A stretch of 64,000 nt of DNA, taken from contig NZ_JAFLNF010000006.1 of the NCBI RefSeq assembly GCF_017313085.1, positions 1 to 64,000 on the forward strand, in the 5' to 3' direction. Below are positions 8,953 through 17,430 of the stretch, in pieces. A program made the position numbers and the translations under genes. The stretch's first letter is position 1; the number at the start of each line of letters is the position of its first letter. Below the pieces are notes generated by a model. That model worked only from the letters and a program-made list of their open reading frames with translations, was not told the DNA's origin and made no database searches. Source of the DNA: Roseibium limicola. Lineage in GTDB: Bacteria > Pseudomonadota > Alphaproteobacteria > Rhizobiales > Stappiaceae.

Positions 8953-9972
8953 CTAGTTCGGATCGCGACCTTCCATGTACTTGTTCAGGTCAAAGCTCTC
9001 TGCGTTGGCCTTGGTGATGACCGCAAAGCCATTGTCTGCAAACGGCAGCTGGAACGGGGTGTAGCCCGAAACCTTGTAGTCGTTAAACGGGTCAAACACC
9101 TCGGAGTGCACGGCGAAGAATGTCGCCAGAAACCCCAGGAACCCCTGCATGCCCTGGTTCGGACTGAGGGCCATGTGGATGTTGCCGGCCTTGATGTGTT
9201 CAAGGGTGGTCGGCGTGATATCCGCATGGATGACCAGAGGGCTTGCACCTGCTTCGATCACCGCAGAGACGGCGCCTTCCGCAGAGCCGGCTTCCGGTAT
9301 CCACAGTGCACCCAGGTTGGGGTTGGCTTGCAGGATGGAAGCGGTCGCACGGTAGGCGGCGTTGCTATCCTGGTTTGTCGCCTGACGACCCACCAGCTTC
9401 ATGTCGGGGTAGTTGTCTTCCATGTAGGAAATGAACGCCGTGACACGGAGATCATGGTTGGACTGCCCCGGATTCTCCAGAACAGCGTATTCTGCGCTGT
9501 CGCCAAGCTGCTTGACGATTTCCTCAGCCGCAAACTTGGCTTCGGCCAGGTTGTCGGATGTGATGTACGAGGATCGTTTGGAATTCGGTGAATCCGCTGC
9601 AAATGTCACAACCGGAGTGCCGCCATCCACTGCCTGATCGATCGGCTGGATAAACGGATCGGCCTGCATTGGATGCAGAAGGATCCCGGCAGGGCTTTTC
9701 ACCAAGTCCTGCTCGAAAGACGCGATCTGCTTGGTGATGTCGTAGTCAGGCGTTCCAGAAAAAATTGTCTCACATCCGAAGGCCGCTGCAGCTTGCTTGA
9801 AGCCCTGATAGACTGGGACCCAATACGGATGCGACGAGACCATCACGTTCATGACGTAGGTCTCACCCGGTTCGCACTGGATCGTTTCGGCGGCAGATGT
9901 CGACGTTGTATTGGCCGCAACTGCTGTAATCGCCAGGGATGCCACAGCACCCGCTATTGCAAATTTCCTCAT
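8953..9972 (-). CDS. Periplasmic sugar-binding protein of a ribose-type ABC importer
   Basis: A 339-aa type I periplasmic binding protein. The N-terminal 28 or so residues form a Sec signal peptide ending near SAAE. The mature protein has the two-lobe Peripla_BP_4 pattern, with a first strand TYVMNVMVSSHPYWVPVYQG and later LHPMQADPFIQP and IHADITPTTLEHI. AGGAGT lies just before the ATG. It is the first gene of the operon and should be its most abundant product. It delivers the substrate to the permease at 6339-7337. The family is clear, the ligand is not. Confidence 0.92.
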   Translation of the reverse strand: MRKFAIAGAVASLAITAVAANTTSTSAAETIQCEPGETYVMNVMVSSHPYWVPVYQGFKQAAAAFGCETIFSGTPDYDITKQIASFEQDLVKSPAGILLHPMQADPFIQPIDQAVDGGTPVVTFAADSPNSKRSSYITSDNLAEAKFAAEEIVKQLGDSAEYAVLENPGQSNHDLRVTAFISYMEDNYPDMKLVGRQATNQDSNAAYRATASILQANPNLGALWIPEAGSAEGAVSAVIEAGASPLVIHADITPTTLEHIKAGNIHMALSPNQGMQGFLGFLATFFAVHSEVFDPFNDYKVSGYTPFQLPFADNGFAVITKANAESFDLNKYMEGRDPN

Positions 9973-10037
9973 TTACTCCTCCCAAGAGCGCATGAACTAG
10001 AGGCACAGAAAGTGCCATTAGAAATTTATCCCACTCA

Positions 10038-10053
10038 ACGCAATTTATTGCGT
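10038..10053. promoter_or_regulatory. 16-bp palindrome at the predicted start of the 9972-225 operon
   Basis: ACGCAAT-TT-ATTGCGT has perfect 7-bp arms. It covers the position where transcription would start from the promoter read at 10061-10089, so a protein bound there would block initiation. The SorC regulator at 5343-6323 or the LacI-type regulator at 10217-11251 could bind it. Confidence 0.5.
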
Positions 10054-10060
10054 AGGGTGA

Positions 10061-10089
10061 AGTAAATCTGGGAGGGAGTGAGGGGTCAA
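10061..10089 (-). promoter_or_regulatory. Possible sigma-70-type promoter for the 9972-225 operon
   Basis: On the minus strand TTGACC (10089-10084) is followed after 17 bases by TTTACT (10066-10061). It lies about 90 bases before the binding-protein start. The -35 box is good and the -10 box is only fair. Confidence 0.4.
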
Positions 10090-10114
10090 TATTTTTTGAT
10101 ATATTTCTTATTTG

Positions 10115-10130
10115 TTGAAATATATTTCAA
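10115..10130. promoter_or_regulatory. AT-rich 16-bp perfect palindrome upstream of the promoter
   Basis: TTGAAATATATTTCAA is a perfect palindrome about 70 bases before the predicted start. A related half-site, GATATATTTC, lies at 10099-10108, about two helical turns away. The place upstream of the -35 box would suit an activating regulator. Confidence 0.45.
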
Positions 10131-10216
10131 TGCGGACTCGTATTTGGGCACAGTTGCCGGCCTGAAAACTGGAAAAGGCACTTTATCAGATCAGAAGGTT
10201 TGGCAGGGGAGTGGCG

Positions 10217-11251
10217 TCAGGGTGTTGGACGTTGAACACCGGAGCAGCTTTCGCGGACGATCAGGTCGCCATGCAGCAGATGGGTTTCGGGCGATTTCTC
10301 ACGGTTGGCGAGACGGTCCAGCAGCAGGTTCATCGCCAGTTCACCGATATGCTGGCGGGGCTGACGGATGGTTGTCAGGCTCGGCGTGAAGTTGTTGGCA
10401 AAGGGGATGTCGTCGAAGCCTAGGACGGAGAAATCCTCCGGCACCCGGTAGCCACGGATCTGCAGGGCAGAGATCACGCCGATGGCCGTGTTGTCGTTGA
10501 AGCAGAAGAAGGCGGTCGGCAAGTCGTCCTTGATGAACAGCCGCTCGATTGCGGCACGCCCACTCTCGCTGGTGCCGTCTCCTTCAACGCGCCAGTCGCG
10601 CAGGTCCCGCGAGGATTCCCGCAGGCCCATTTGATAACCGGAGTGGCGCAGATCGCTTCTGATATCCGCCGTCCCGCCGGAGATGAACACGATGCGGCGA
10701 TGGCCAAGCGATATGAGATATTCTGTTGCCATTTTTGATGCAGCTACGTCGTCCACACCGACATAGCTGAGGTCGGGCAGGTTCACGGCGCGCTCGGTGG
10801 CAACAATCGGCGGCAGGGACGACATCGGGGTGCGCGGTTCACCGGCAACCGGGATATGGCCGGTCAGCAGCACCAGTCCGTCTGCCATGCCGGTGGAGAG
10901 AAACCGCAGATAGGTTTGCTCCAGGCCGATGGTGCCTTCGGTGTTACCGATCAGGACGCCATAGCCCCTGTCGTTGGCAGCTTTTTCCAGACCGGTCAGA
11001 ATGCCGGCGAAATTCGGGTCGGCAATTGAAGAGGCGAGGACAAGGACCATCTGCGATCGTTGCATGCGCAGGTTCTGCGCCATGGCGTTCGCCTGATAGC
11101 CGGTGCGGGCAATTGCCGCCGTCACTTTTTTGCGCGTGCTTTCTGCGACTTTAGAGGGGGATCGCAATGCGCGGCTCACCGTGGCAATCGAGACGCCCGC
11201 CAGCTTAGCCACATCTTCAATGGTTGCTGGCCGGTCGATCGGTTCGCTCAT
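10217..11251 (-). CDS. LacI-family transcriptional repressor
   Basis: A 344-aa LacI/GalR repressor. The DNA-binding head TIEDVAKLAGVSIATVSRAL is at residues 9-28, followed by the hinge helix and a periplasmic-binding-like effector domain with the late motif VPEDFSVLGFDDIPFANNFTPSLTTIRQP. I set the start at the ATG at 11251; the open frame runs on to 12508 but that extension is antisense to the ATPase gene and has no family similarity. It is divergent from the importer operon at 11453, and two LacI-type operators lie between them, so it probably represses that operon and itself. Confidence 0.92.
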   Translation of the reverse strand: MSEPIDRPATIEDVAKLAGVSIATVSRALRSPSKVAESTRKKVTAAIARTGYQANAMAQNLRMQRSQMVLVLASSIADPNFAGILTGLEKAANDRGYGVLIGNTEGTIGLEQTYLRFLSTGMADGLVLLTGHIPVAGEPRTPMSSLPPIVATERAVNLPDLSYVGVDDVAASKMATEYLISLGHRRIVFISGGTADIRSDLRHSGYQMGLRESSRDLRDWRVEGDGTSESGRAAIERLFIKDDLPTAFFCFNDNTAIGVISALQIRGYRVPEDFSVLGFDDIPFANNFTPSLTTIRQPRQHIGELAMNLLLDRLANREKSPETHLLHGDLIVRESCSGVQRPTP

Positions 11252-11360
11252 TCCTAAAACCTTATGCGCTCTGCGATTTTGGATTCTCGGGTCGGTCGCC
11301 CTCGCAGGGGTGCGCCTGTATAGGCCGATTTCGTCCTTATGAAAAGGATTACAAGCCAAA

Positions 11361-11376
11361 ATGTAAAGGTTTACAT
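11361..11376. promoter_or_regulatory. LacI-type operator 1
   Basis: ATGTAAA-GG-TTTACAT has perfect 7-bp arms and resembles the LacI/GalR consensus TGTAAACGTTTACA. It lies between the divergent repressor gene and the importer operon. Confidence 0.7.
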
Positions 11377-11381
11377 CTTTC

Positions 11382-11397
11382 GTGAAAACGTTTACAC
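11382..11397. promoter_or_regulatory. LacI-type operator 2
   Basis: GTGAAAACGTTTACAC has one arm mismatch and the central CG of LacI-family sites. Its centre is 21 bases from that of operator 1, two helical turns, so two dimers would sit on the same face of the DNA. Confidence 0.7.
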
Positions 11398-11452
11398 AAA
11401 ATCCAGATGAGGTGCAGTCTTCGGGAGAAAGACAGCGCTTGGGAGGGAAAAA

Positions 11453-12976
11453 ATGAATATTGCGACGCATCCGTCTGCGTCGGTCCTGGAAGCTGTGAAC
11501 ATCAGCAAATCCTTCGGGCCCGTGCCGGTGTTGTTTAGTGTCAGCATGAATGTTCGCCCTGGCGAGGTTCATGCCCTCATTGGGGAGAATGGGGCGGGCA
11601 AATCCACCTTCATCAAGATTCTGTCGGGCTTTCATGAGCCGACGTCGGGCCAGATCCAGATTGATGGAGCCAACGTCGTTCTGCCGCCCAATGGTGCGGC
11701 TGAAGATCTTGGGATCGTGTTGATCCATCAGGAGCTCAATCTCGCAGAGCAGATGACGGTCGAGGAGAATGTGTTTCTCGGGCGTGAGCTGGTCAGCAAG
11801 GGCTTTTTGAGCCGGACCGAGATGCGCGCCAAGGTGCAGGCCGCGCTGGATGAGATCGGCCTGACGATCTCTCCGACGGATCGCATTTCCGACCTGACAA
11901 TTGCCCAAAAGCAAATGGTCGAGATCGTTAAGGCGGTCAGCCGCAATGCACGCATCTTGATCATGGATGAGCCGACGGCGGTCCTGACGGAAGACGAAAC
12001 CGCCTTGTTCTTCAAACAGGTCGAAAAGCTGAAGCAAAGCGGCGTCGGCATCGTCTTCGTTTCCCACAAACTGCGCGAAATCCAGGAGATTGCAGATCGG
12101 GTCACCATTCTGCGTGACGGCCAGTGGATTGACACGCGCCCGGCCGCCGATCTGACGCCGGACGCGATGGCCCAGATGATGGTCGGGCGCGAGCTCTCCG
12201 ACCTCTACCCGCCGATGAACGAGGCAGATGTCGATGCGGAGCGTGTGCTTGAGGTTCAAAACCTGAGCGCACCCGGGATCAGCAACGTCAGTTTCGACTT
12301 GCGCAAGGGCGAGATTCTCGGCTTTTCCGGGTTGATCGGTGCCGGGCGGACGGCTGTGTTCGAGGCATTGTGCGGAATTCTGCCCATTCAAGGCGGCAGT
12401 GTGAAACTCTTCGGCAAGGACGTCGGGGCAATGAGCGTTGCCGATGCGCGCGATGCAGGCCTTGTCTATCTGACCAAGGACCGAAAGGAAAAAGGCTTGC
12501 TGCTGCAAAAGCAGATGCAGCCGAACCTGACCCTTCTGGCCCTGCCGAAATTCATTCGCAACTTCATGATTGACCAGTCAGCCGAAGGTGACGCGCTGGA
12601 GCGGGCGGTGCGCCGATTTGATGTGCGGGCACGTGATACATCCGTGGTGGTCGGAAAGCTGTCAGGAGGCAATCAGCAAAAGCTGCTTCTGGCCAAGGTG
12701 ATGGAATGCGATCCACGCATTGTCATCATCGACGAGCCGACGCGCGGCATCGATGTCGGCACCAAGCAGCAGATCTATCATTTCATTGCAGCACTCGCCG
12801 CAGAGGGCGTCTCCGTCGTGGTGATCTCGTCCGAAATGCCGGAGATCATCGGCCTGTGCCACAGAGTGGCCGTGATGCGTGAAGGGCAGATCACCGGAGT
12901 TCTGACCGGCGATCACATCAACGAAAACGAAATAATGCGCTATGCCGCGGGACTGAAACGAGGGGATATTCAGTGA
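11453..12976 (+). CDS. Ribose-type ABC transporter ATPase (two nucleotide-binding domains)
   Basis: A 507-aa double ATPase. The first domain carries Walker [10 protein letters not shown] and Walker B ILIMDEPTAVL; the second has a degenerate P-loop GLIGAGRTA, signature [14 protein letters not shown] and Walker B IVIIDEPTRGI. The ATG is preceded by GGGAGG. It is the first gene of the importer/catabolic operon 11453-17357 and ends with a GTGA overlap into the permease gene. It energises import of a sugar, probably one processed by the isomerase and dehydrogenase at the end of the operon. Confidence 0.93.
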   Translation: MNIATHPSASVLEAVNISKSFGPVPVLFSVSMNVRPGEVHALIGENGAGKSTFIKILSGFHEPTSGQIQIDGANVVLPPNGAAEDLGIVLIHQELNLAEQMTVEENVFLGRELVSKGFLSRTEMRAKVQAALDEIGLTISPTDRISDLTIAQKQMVEIVKAVSRNARILIMDEPTAVLTEDETALFFKQVEKLKQSGVGIVFVSHKLREIQEIADRVTILRDGQWIDTRPAADLTPDAMAQMMVGRELSDLYPPMNEADVDAERVLEVQNLSAPGISNVSFDLRKGEILGFSGLIGAGRTAVFEALCGILPIQGGSVKLFGKDVGAMSVADARDAGLVYLTKDRKEKGLLLQKQMQPNLTLLALPKFIRNFMIDQSAEGDALERAVRRFDVRARDTSVVVGKLSGGNQQKLLLAKVMECDPRIVIIDEPTRGIDVGTKQQIYHFIAALAAEGVSVVVISSEMPEIIGLCHRVAVMREGQITGVLTGDHINENEIMRYAAGLKRGDIQ

Positions 12977-14001
12977 CCATGATGACTGCATCGCAGGAGG
13001 CCGCAACCAAGAAATCCAGACGGTTCAGCGCCGACTTCAAGACACTCGGTCCGGCAGTGGCGCTGTTGATCCTGTGCCTTGTCGGGTTCTTGCTGAACCC
13101 TGCCTTCATCAGTGAGGGCAATATCACCAATCTGCTCACACGGTCGGCATTCATCGGCATCATTGCCGTCGGCGCGACCTTCGTCATCACCGCAGGCGGC
13201 ATTGATCTGTCCGTCGGGTCGATGGCCGCAGCTATCGCCGGTGTGATGATCATCGTGATGGATGGTCTGGTCGATACGCTCGGCACAGGCGTTCTGACCG
13301 TTTTGACAGGCTGCGGCCTGGCAATCCTCCTGGGCATTGGCGCCGGCTGGATCAATGGTGCACTGACCACAAAGGGCAAGATCGAAGCCTTTATTGTCAC
13401 ACTTGGCACAATGGGTATCTATCGCTCGCTCGTGACCTACTTTGCCGACGGCGGGACGTTGTCGCTGGACTTTGAAATCCGCGGCACCTATCGCCCGGTC
13501 TATTACGAAGGCTTTCTCGGGCTACCGTTCCCGGTCTGGGTGTTCATCGCGGTGGCGATCTGCGGCTGGCTCTTGCTGAATCGCACCGCATTCGGGCGCT
13601 ATTGCACGGCGATTGGCTCGAATGAGGCCGTGGCGCGCTACTCGGCGATCAAGGTCGACCGGATCAAGACCATGACCTACATCATTCAGGGTCTGTGCGT
13701 GTCTTTTGCGACCATCATCTATGTGCCGCGCCTCGGCTCGGCATCGGCCACGACCGGTGTCTTGTGGGAGCTGGAGGCCATTGCCGCCGTCATCATCGGG
13801 GGTACCGTTTTGAAGGGGGGCTATGGCCGGATTGGAGGCACCATACTCGGCGCACTCATCCTGACGACCATCGGCAATATTTTGAATTTTACCGACATGA
13901 TCTCGAACTACCTGAATGGAACCATGCAGGGCTTGATCATCATCGTTGCGGTTTTGCTGCAGCGCAGCGACTGGACGTTCGGCAAGAAAAAAGACGCATA
14001 A
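12973..14001 (+). CDS. Ribose-type ABC transporter permease
   Basis: A 342-aa membrane protein with the RbsC signature ITAGGIDLSVGSMAAAIAG near residue 75 and the coupling-loop motif GGTVLKGGYGRIGGTILG near residue 278. The GTG start overlaps the ATPase stop by four bases and follows AGGGG by eight; ATGs at 12979 and 12982 are alternatives. It forms the channel for the binding protein encoded next. Confidence 0.92.
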   Translation: MTMMTASQEAATKKSRRFSADFKTLGPAVALLILCLVGFLLNPAFISEGNITNLLTRSAFIGIIAVGATFVITAGGIDLSVGSMAAAIAGVMIIVMDGLVDTLGTGVLTVLTGCGLAILLGIGAGWINGALTTKGKIEAFIVTLGTMGIYRSLVTYFADGGTLSLDFEIRGTYRPVYYEGFLGLPFPVWVFIAVAICGWLLLNRTAFGRYCTAIGSNEAVARYSAIKVDRIKTMTYIIQGLCVSFATIIYVPRLGSASATTGVLWELEAIAAVIIGGTVLKGGYGRIGGTILGALILTTIGNILNFTDMISNYLNGTMQGLIIIVAVLLQRSDWTFGKKKDA

Positions 14002-14100
14002 ACCTAAGCGTTCAAAGGCATCGGGACCCGTCCCCCAATTTTAAACCGGTCGCACCGGACGGGAGAGGTGCGCTCAAATGACAATGTGGAGGAGGAATTA

Positions 14101-15057
14101 ATGCTTATGAGGAGAGCATTGCAAGCAGTGGCCGTAACAGGTTTGCTGGCATTTGCAGGCACTGCGGTGGCCCAGGAAAAGATCAAGATCGGCGTCAGCT
14201 ATCCGACACCGACCCATGCCTGGGCGTCGGGCATGAACTGGCACGCAGAGCAGGCCGAAAAGCGCCTTGAAGCGCTTTATCCCGATGTCGACCTGATCCT
14301 GGTGAACTCACCTGATCCGGGAGCTCAGGCGAGCGCTTTGGAGGATCTCGTCTCTGTTCATGCCATCGACGCTTTGGTGGTTCTGCCGTTTGAATCCGAG
14401 CCGCTCACCGATCCGGTTCTGAACGTCAAGAAGTCGGGCGCCTGGATCACGGTGGTTGACCGTGGCCTCAGCCAGCCTGGCATCGAGGACCTGTATGTCG
14501 CCGGGAACAACCCGGAACTCGGCAAGGTCTCCGCCACCTACATGAAGGGCCGCCTGAAGGAAGGCGACAACATCGTCATCCTGCGTGGCATTCCGACGGT
14601 TATCGACAATGAGCGTTTCGATGCCTTCATGGCCGAAATCGAAGGCTCCGGCATCAACGTTTTGGATGACAAACATGCAAACTGGAACCGCGATGACGGC
14701 TTCGAGGTGATGCAGGACTTCCTGTCGCGCTTCCCCGACATCGATGCGGTCTGGGCGCAGGATGATGACATCGCAATCGGTGTGGTCGCTGCCCTCAAGC
14801 AGGCTGGCCGTGATGGCGACGGCATGTTTGTTGTCGGCGGAGCCGGCATGAAGGAAATCATCAAGGGCGTCATGGATGGCGACGAGCTTATGCCCGTCGA
14901 TGTTCTTTACCCGCCGGCGATGATTGCGACAGCGATGGACGCGACCGTCAACGCGCTCAAGTCCAACGGTCCGGTTGCCGGCCGCTACATTCTTGGTGCG
15001 ACGCTTGTGACCAAGGAAAACGCTGAAAACTACTACTTCCCGGACTCTCCTTTCTAA
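14101..15057 (+). CDS. Periplasmic sugar-binding protein
   Basis: A 318-aa type I periplasmic binding protein. It has a signal peptide of about 22 residues ending in AVAQE and a mature start of KIKIGVSYPTPTHAWASGM. I chose the ATG at 14101 because GGAGGAGG precedes it; an upstream GTG at 14068 would put a charged stretch before the signal peptide. It is the third gene of the 11453 operon, unlike the other transporters here, where the binding-protein gene comes first among the uptake components. The ligand is unknown. Confidence 0.92.
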   Translation: MLMRRALQAVAVTGLLAFAGTAVAQEKIKIGVSYPTPTHAWASGMNWHAEQAEKRLEALYPDVDLILVNSPDPGAQASALEDLVSVHAIDALVVLPFESEPLTDPVLNVKKSGAWITVVDRGLSQPGIEDLYVAGNNPELGKVSATYMKGRLKEGDNIVILRGIPTVIDNERFDAFMAEIEGSGINVLDDKHANWNRDDGFEVMQDFLSRFPDIDAVWAQDDDIAIGVVAALKQAGRDGDGMFVVGGAGMKEIIKGVMDGDELMPVDVLYPPAMIATAMDATVNALKSNGPVAGRYILGATLVTKENAENYYFPDSPF

Positions 15058-15075
15058 TCAGTCCAGGACATTCGG

Positions 15076-15107
15076 GGGCCGGGATTTGACCATCTGAATT
15101 CCGGCCC
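15076..15107 (+). other. Stem-loop after the binding-protein gene
   Basis: A 9-bp stem with one G:U pair (15076-15084 with 15099-15107) and a 14-base loop starts 18 bases after the binding-protein stop. There is no clear T-run. It probably separates expression of the uptake genes from the two enzyme genes that follow. Confidence 0.55.
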
Positions 15108-15134
15108 TTCCTGTCTCCAAATACGAGAATAGTC

Positions 15135-16190
15135 ATGAAAACGATTCAAGGGCCTGCATTGTTTCTGGCGCAATTTGCCGGAGACGAAGCACCATTCAAT
15201 TCCTGGAAATCCATTACCAAGTGGGCTGCTGATTGCGGGTATCGCGGCGTTCAGGTGCCGACCTGGGACAGCCGGTTGATCGACCTTGAAAAGGCGGCCA
15301 GTTCCAAAACCTATTGCGATGAATTGTCCGGCACAGCGCGTGAAAACGGCGTTGAAATCACCGAGCTTTCTACTCATTTGCAAGGCCAGTTGGTGGCGGT
15401 TCACCCCGCTTATGACGATGCCTTCGAGGGCTTTGCAGCCCCCCATGTGCGTGGCAATCCGGCAGCCCGCCAGGCCTGGGCTGTTGATCAGGTCAAGCTG
15501 GCGCTGGCGGCAAGCCACAATCTCGGCATTTCGGCTCATGCGACCTTCTCGGGTGCGCTGGCCTGGCCGTTCCTTTACCCTTGGCCACAACGGCCGGCCG
15601 GGCTTGTGGAGACAGCCTTTGATGAGCTGGCCAAGCGCTGGCGCCCGATTCTCGATTATGCCGACGATATGGGCGTCGATGTCTGTTACGAAATCCATCC
15701 GGGCGAAGATCTCCATGACGGCATCACCTTCGAGATGTTCCTCGAGCGGCTCAACAATCACGCCCGCTGCAAGATGCTCTACGATCCGTCGCACTATGTG
15801 CTGCAGTGCCTCGACTATCTCGACAACATCGACATCTACAAGGACCGGATCGGCATGTTCCACGTCAAGGACGCGGAGTTCAATCCGACTGGGCGACAGG
15901 GCATCTATGGCGGCTATCAGCCCTGGGTCGACCGGGCAGGCCGGTTCCGGTCTCTTGGTGACGGCCAGGTCGATTTCGGCGCTGTTTTCTCCAAGATGAC
16001 GGCAAACGACTTTGATGGCTGGGCCGTTGTCGAGTGGGAATGCTGTTTGAAGCATCCGGAAGACGGCGCTCGCGAAGGCGCGCAATTCGTCAAGGACCAC
16101 ATCATCCGCGTGACGGAAAAGGCCTTCGATGACTTCGCCAGCGGTGGCACAGACGACGCTGCCAATCGTAAAATGCTTGGAATTGGATGA
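15135..16190 (+). CDS. TIM-barrel sugar isomerase/epimerase (AP endonuclease 2 / IolE-like fold)
   Basis: A 351-aa protein of the xylose-isomerase-like TIM-barrel family. Likely metal ligands are the Glu in VCYEIHPGED, the Asp in YDPSHYVL, the His in GMFHVKDAE and the Glu in AVVEWECC, each at the end of a barrel strand as in the family. It is followed nine bases later by a Gfo/Idh/MocA oxidoreductase gene. Such pairs act together on keto sugars, inositols or oxidised glycosides, with the dehydrogenase oxidising a hydroxyl and the barrel enzyme isomerising or eliminating. The reaction here is not known. Confidence 0.85.
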   Translation: MKTIQGPALFLAQFAGDEAPFNSWKSITKWAADCGYRGVQVPTWDSRLIDLEKAASSKTYCDELSGTARENGVEITELSTHLQGQLVAVHPAYDDAFEGFAAPHVRGNPAARQAWAVDQVKLALAASHNLGISAHATFSGALAWPFLYPWPQRPAGLVETAFDELAKRWRPILDYADDMGVDVCYEIHPGEDLHDGITFEMFLERLNNHARCKMLYDPSHYVLQCLDYLDNIDIYKDRIGMFHVKDAEFNPTGRQGIYGGYQPWVDRAGRFRSLGDGQVDFGAVFSKMTANDFDGWAVVEWECCLKHPEDGAREGAQFVKDHIIRVTEKAFDDFASGGTDDAANRKMLGIG

Positions 16191-16199
16191 GGGCGTACC

Positions 16200-17357
16200 A
16201 TGACGACTGATGCAACAGAAGCCAGGGTCGATCGACCGATCCGCCTTGGCATGGTGGGCGGCGGCAAGGACGCCTTCATCGGTGCCGTTCACCGGATCGC
16301 CGCGCGTCTTGATGGACGCTATGAGCTGGTGGCCGGTGCCCTGTCGTCTTCACCGGAAAAGGCGCAGGAATCCGGCCGGGCCCTTGGCCTGAAAGACGAT
16401 CGGATTTACGATTCCTTTGAAGAAATGGCCAAGCGCGAGGCACGGTTGAAGGGCGGCATTGAGGCCGTCGCGATCGTCACGCCGAACCATGTGCACTATC
16501 CGGCGGCCAAGGCCTTCCTGAAGCGCAACATTCATGTGATCTGCGACAAGCCGCTGACGTCGACGCTGGCCGATGCCAAGAAACTGGCCAAGGCTGCAGA
16601 GGCCTCCGAGGCGCTGTTCTTCCTGACACACAATTATACCGGCTACCCGATGATCCGTCAGGCGCGCCAGCTGGTCGAAGAGGGGGCGCTCGGTAAGATC
16701 CGGGTCATCCAGGTGGAATATCCGCAGGACTGGCTGACGGTTGAGCAGCACAACAAGCAGGCCGAATGGCGCACCGATCCGGCTCGCTCCGGTCTGGGCG
16801 GATCGGTCGGCGATATCGGCACTCATGCCTATAATCTTGCATGCTTTGTCACTGGACTGACCGCCAGCAGTCTCGCAGCGGACCTTCAGTGCTTCGTGCC
16901 GGGGCGGCAGGTGGACGACAACGGCCACGTGATGTTGCGGTTCGACAGCGGCGCAAGGGGGCTTTTATGGTGTTCCCAGGTGGCACCGGGCAATGAGAAC
17001 AATCTCAAGCTCCGGGTTTACGGAGAAAAGGGTGGTCTCGAGTGGCATCAGGAAAACCCCAATAGCTTGATCTTTACCCCCTTCGGTGAAGCCGCTCGCA
17101 TCATCACACGTGGTGGCGCCGGCATGTCGGCGAGCCTCGCATCGACGACGCGCATTCCACCGGGGCACCCGGAAGGGTATCTGGAAGGCTTCGCCAATCT
17201 CTACACCGAGGCAGCCGATCAGATCCGTGCCCATCAGGCCGGCAAACAAGTCGCTTCTCTGGTCCCCGGCATCGAAGAAGGCCTCTCCGGCGTCCGCTTC
17301 ATCGACGCCTGCGTCCGCTCCTCCGCAAAAAACGCCGCCTGGATGCAATTGGAGTGA
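16200..17357 (+). CDS. Gfo/Idh/MocA-family oxidoreductase
   Basis: A 385-aa NAD(P)-dependent sugar dehydrogenase. The N-terminal Rossmann fold has LGMVGGGKDAFIGAVH near residue 18 and the family motif CDKPLTSTLADAKKL, whose lysine is the usual catalytic-site residue. A later GGSVGDIGTHAYNLACF carries the Asp and His of the active site. It ends the operon that starts at 11453. With the adjoining isomerase it probably oxidises the imported sugar or inositol-like compound. Confidence 0.88.
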   Translation: MTTDATEARVDRPIRLGMVGGGKDAFIGAVHRIAARLDGRYELVAGALSSSPEKAQESGRALGLKDDRIYDSFEEMAKREARLKGGIEAVAIVTPNHVHYPAAKAFLKRNIHVICDKPLTSTLADAKKLAKAAEASEALFFLTHNYTGYPMIRQARQLVEEGALGKIRVIQVEYPQDWLTVEQHNKQAEWRTDPARSGLGGSVGDIGTHAYNLACFVTGLTASSLAADLQCFVPGRQVDDNGHVMLRFDSGARGLLWCSQVAPGNENNLKLRVYGEKGGLEWHQENPNSLIFTPFGEAARIITRGGAGMSASLASTTRIPPGHPEGYLEGFANLYTEAADQIRAHQAGKQVASLVPGIEEGLSGVRFIDACVRSSAKNAAWMQLE

Positions 17358-17378
17358 AGGCGGGGGCTCGGGAGGAAG

Positions 17379-17403
17379 GGAGGCGTCTCACTGAAACGTC
17401 TCC
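17379..17403. terminator. Possible weak terminator between convergent operons
   Basis: An 8-bp stem with one G:U pair (17379-17386 with 17396-17403) lies between the ends of the dehydrogenase gene and otnI. There is no T-run. Confidence 0.3.
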
Positions 17404-17430
17404 TGGTTGAGCGGAGACCACAGGGGTGAT

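Noticed and set aside
225-9972. Naming the operon eryABCD
   Set aside because: Kinase, GlpD-like enzyme and SorC regulator are suggestive, but the EryC isomerase is absent and an aldolase is present, so the substrate is open.
11252-12508. Open-frame extension of the minus-strand LacI-type gene to 763 aa
   Set aside because: It is antisense to the ATPase gene, shows no family similarity, and the DNA-binding head begins just after the ATG at 11251.
15054-16292. 412-aa minus-strand open frame
   Set aside because: It lies opposite the well-supported isomerase gene, has no recognisable domain and no ribosome site.
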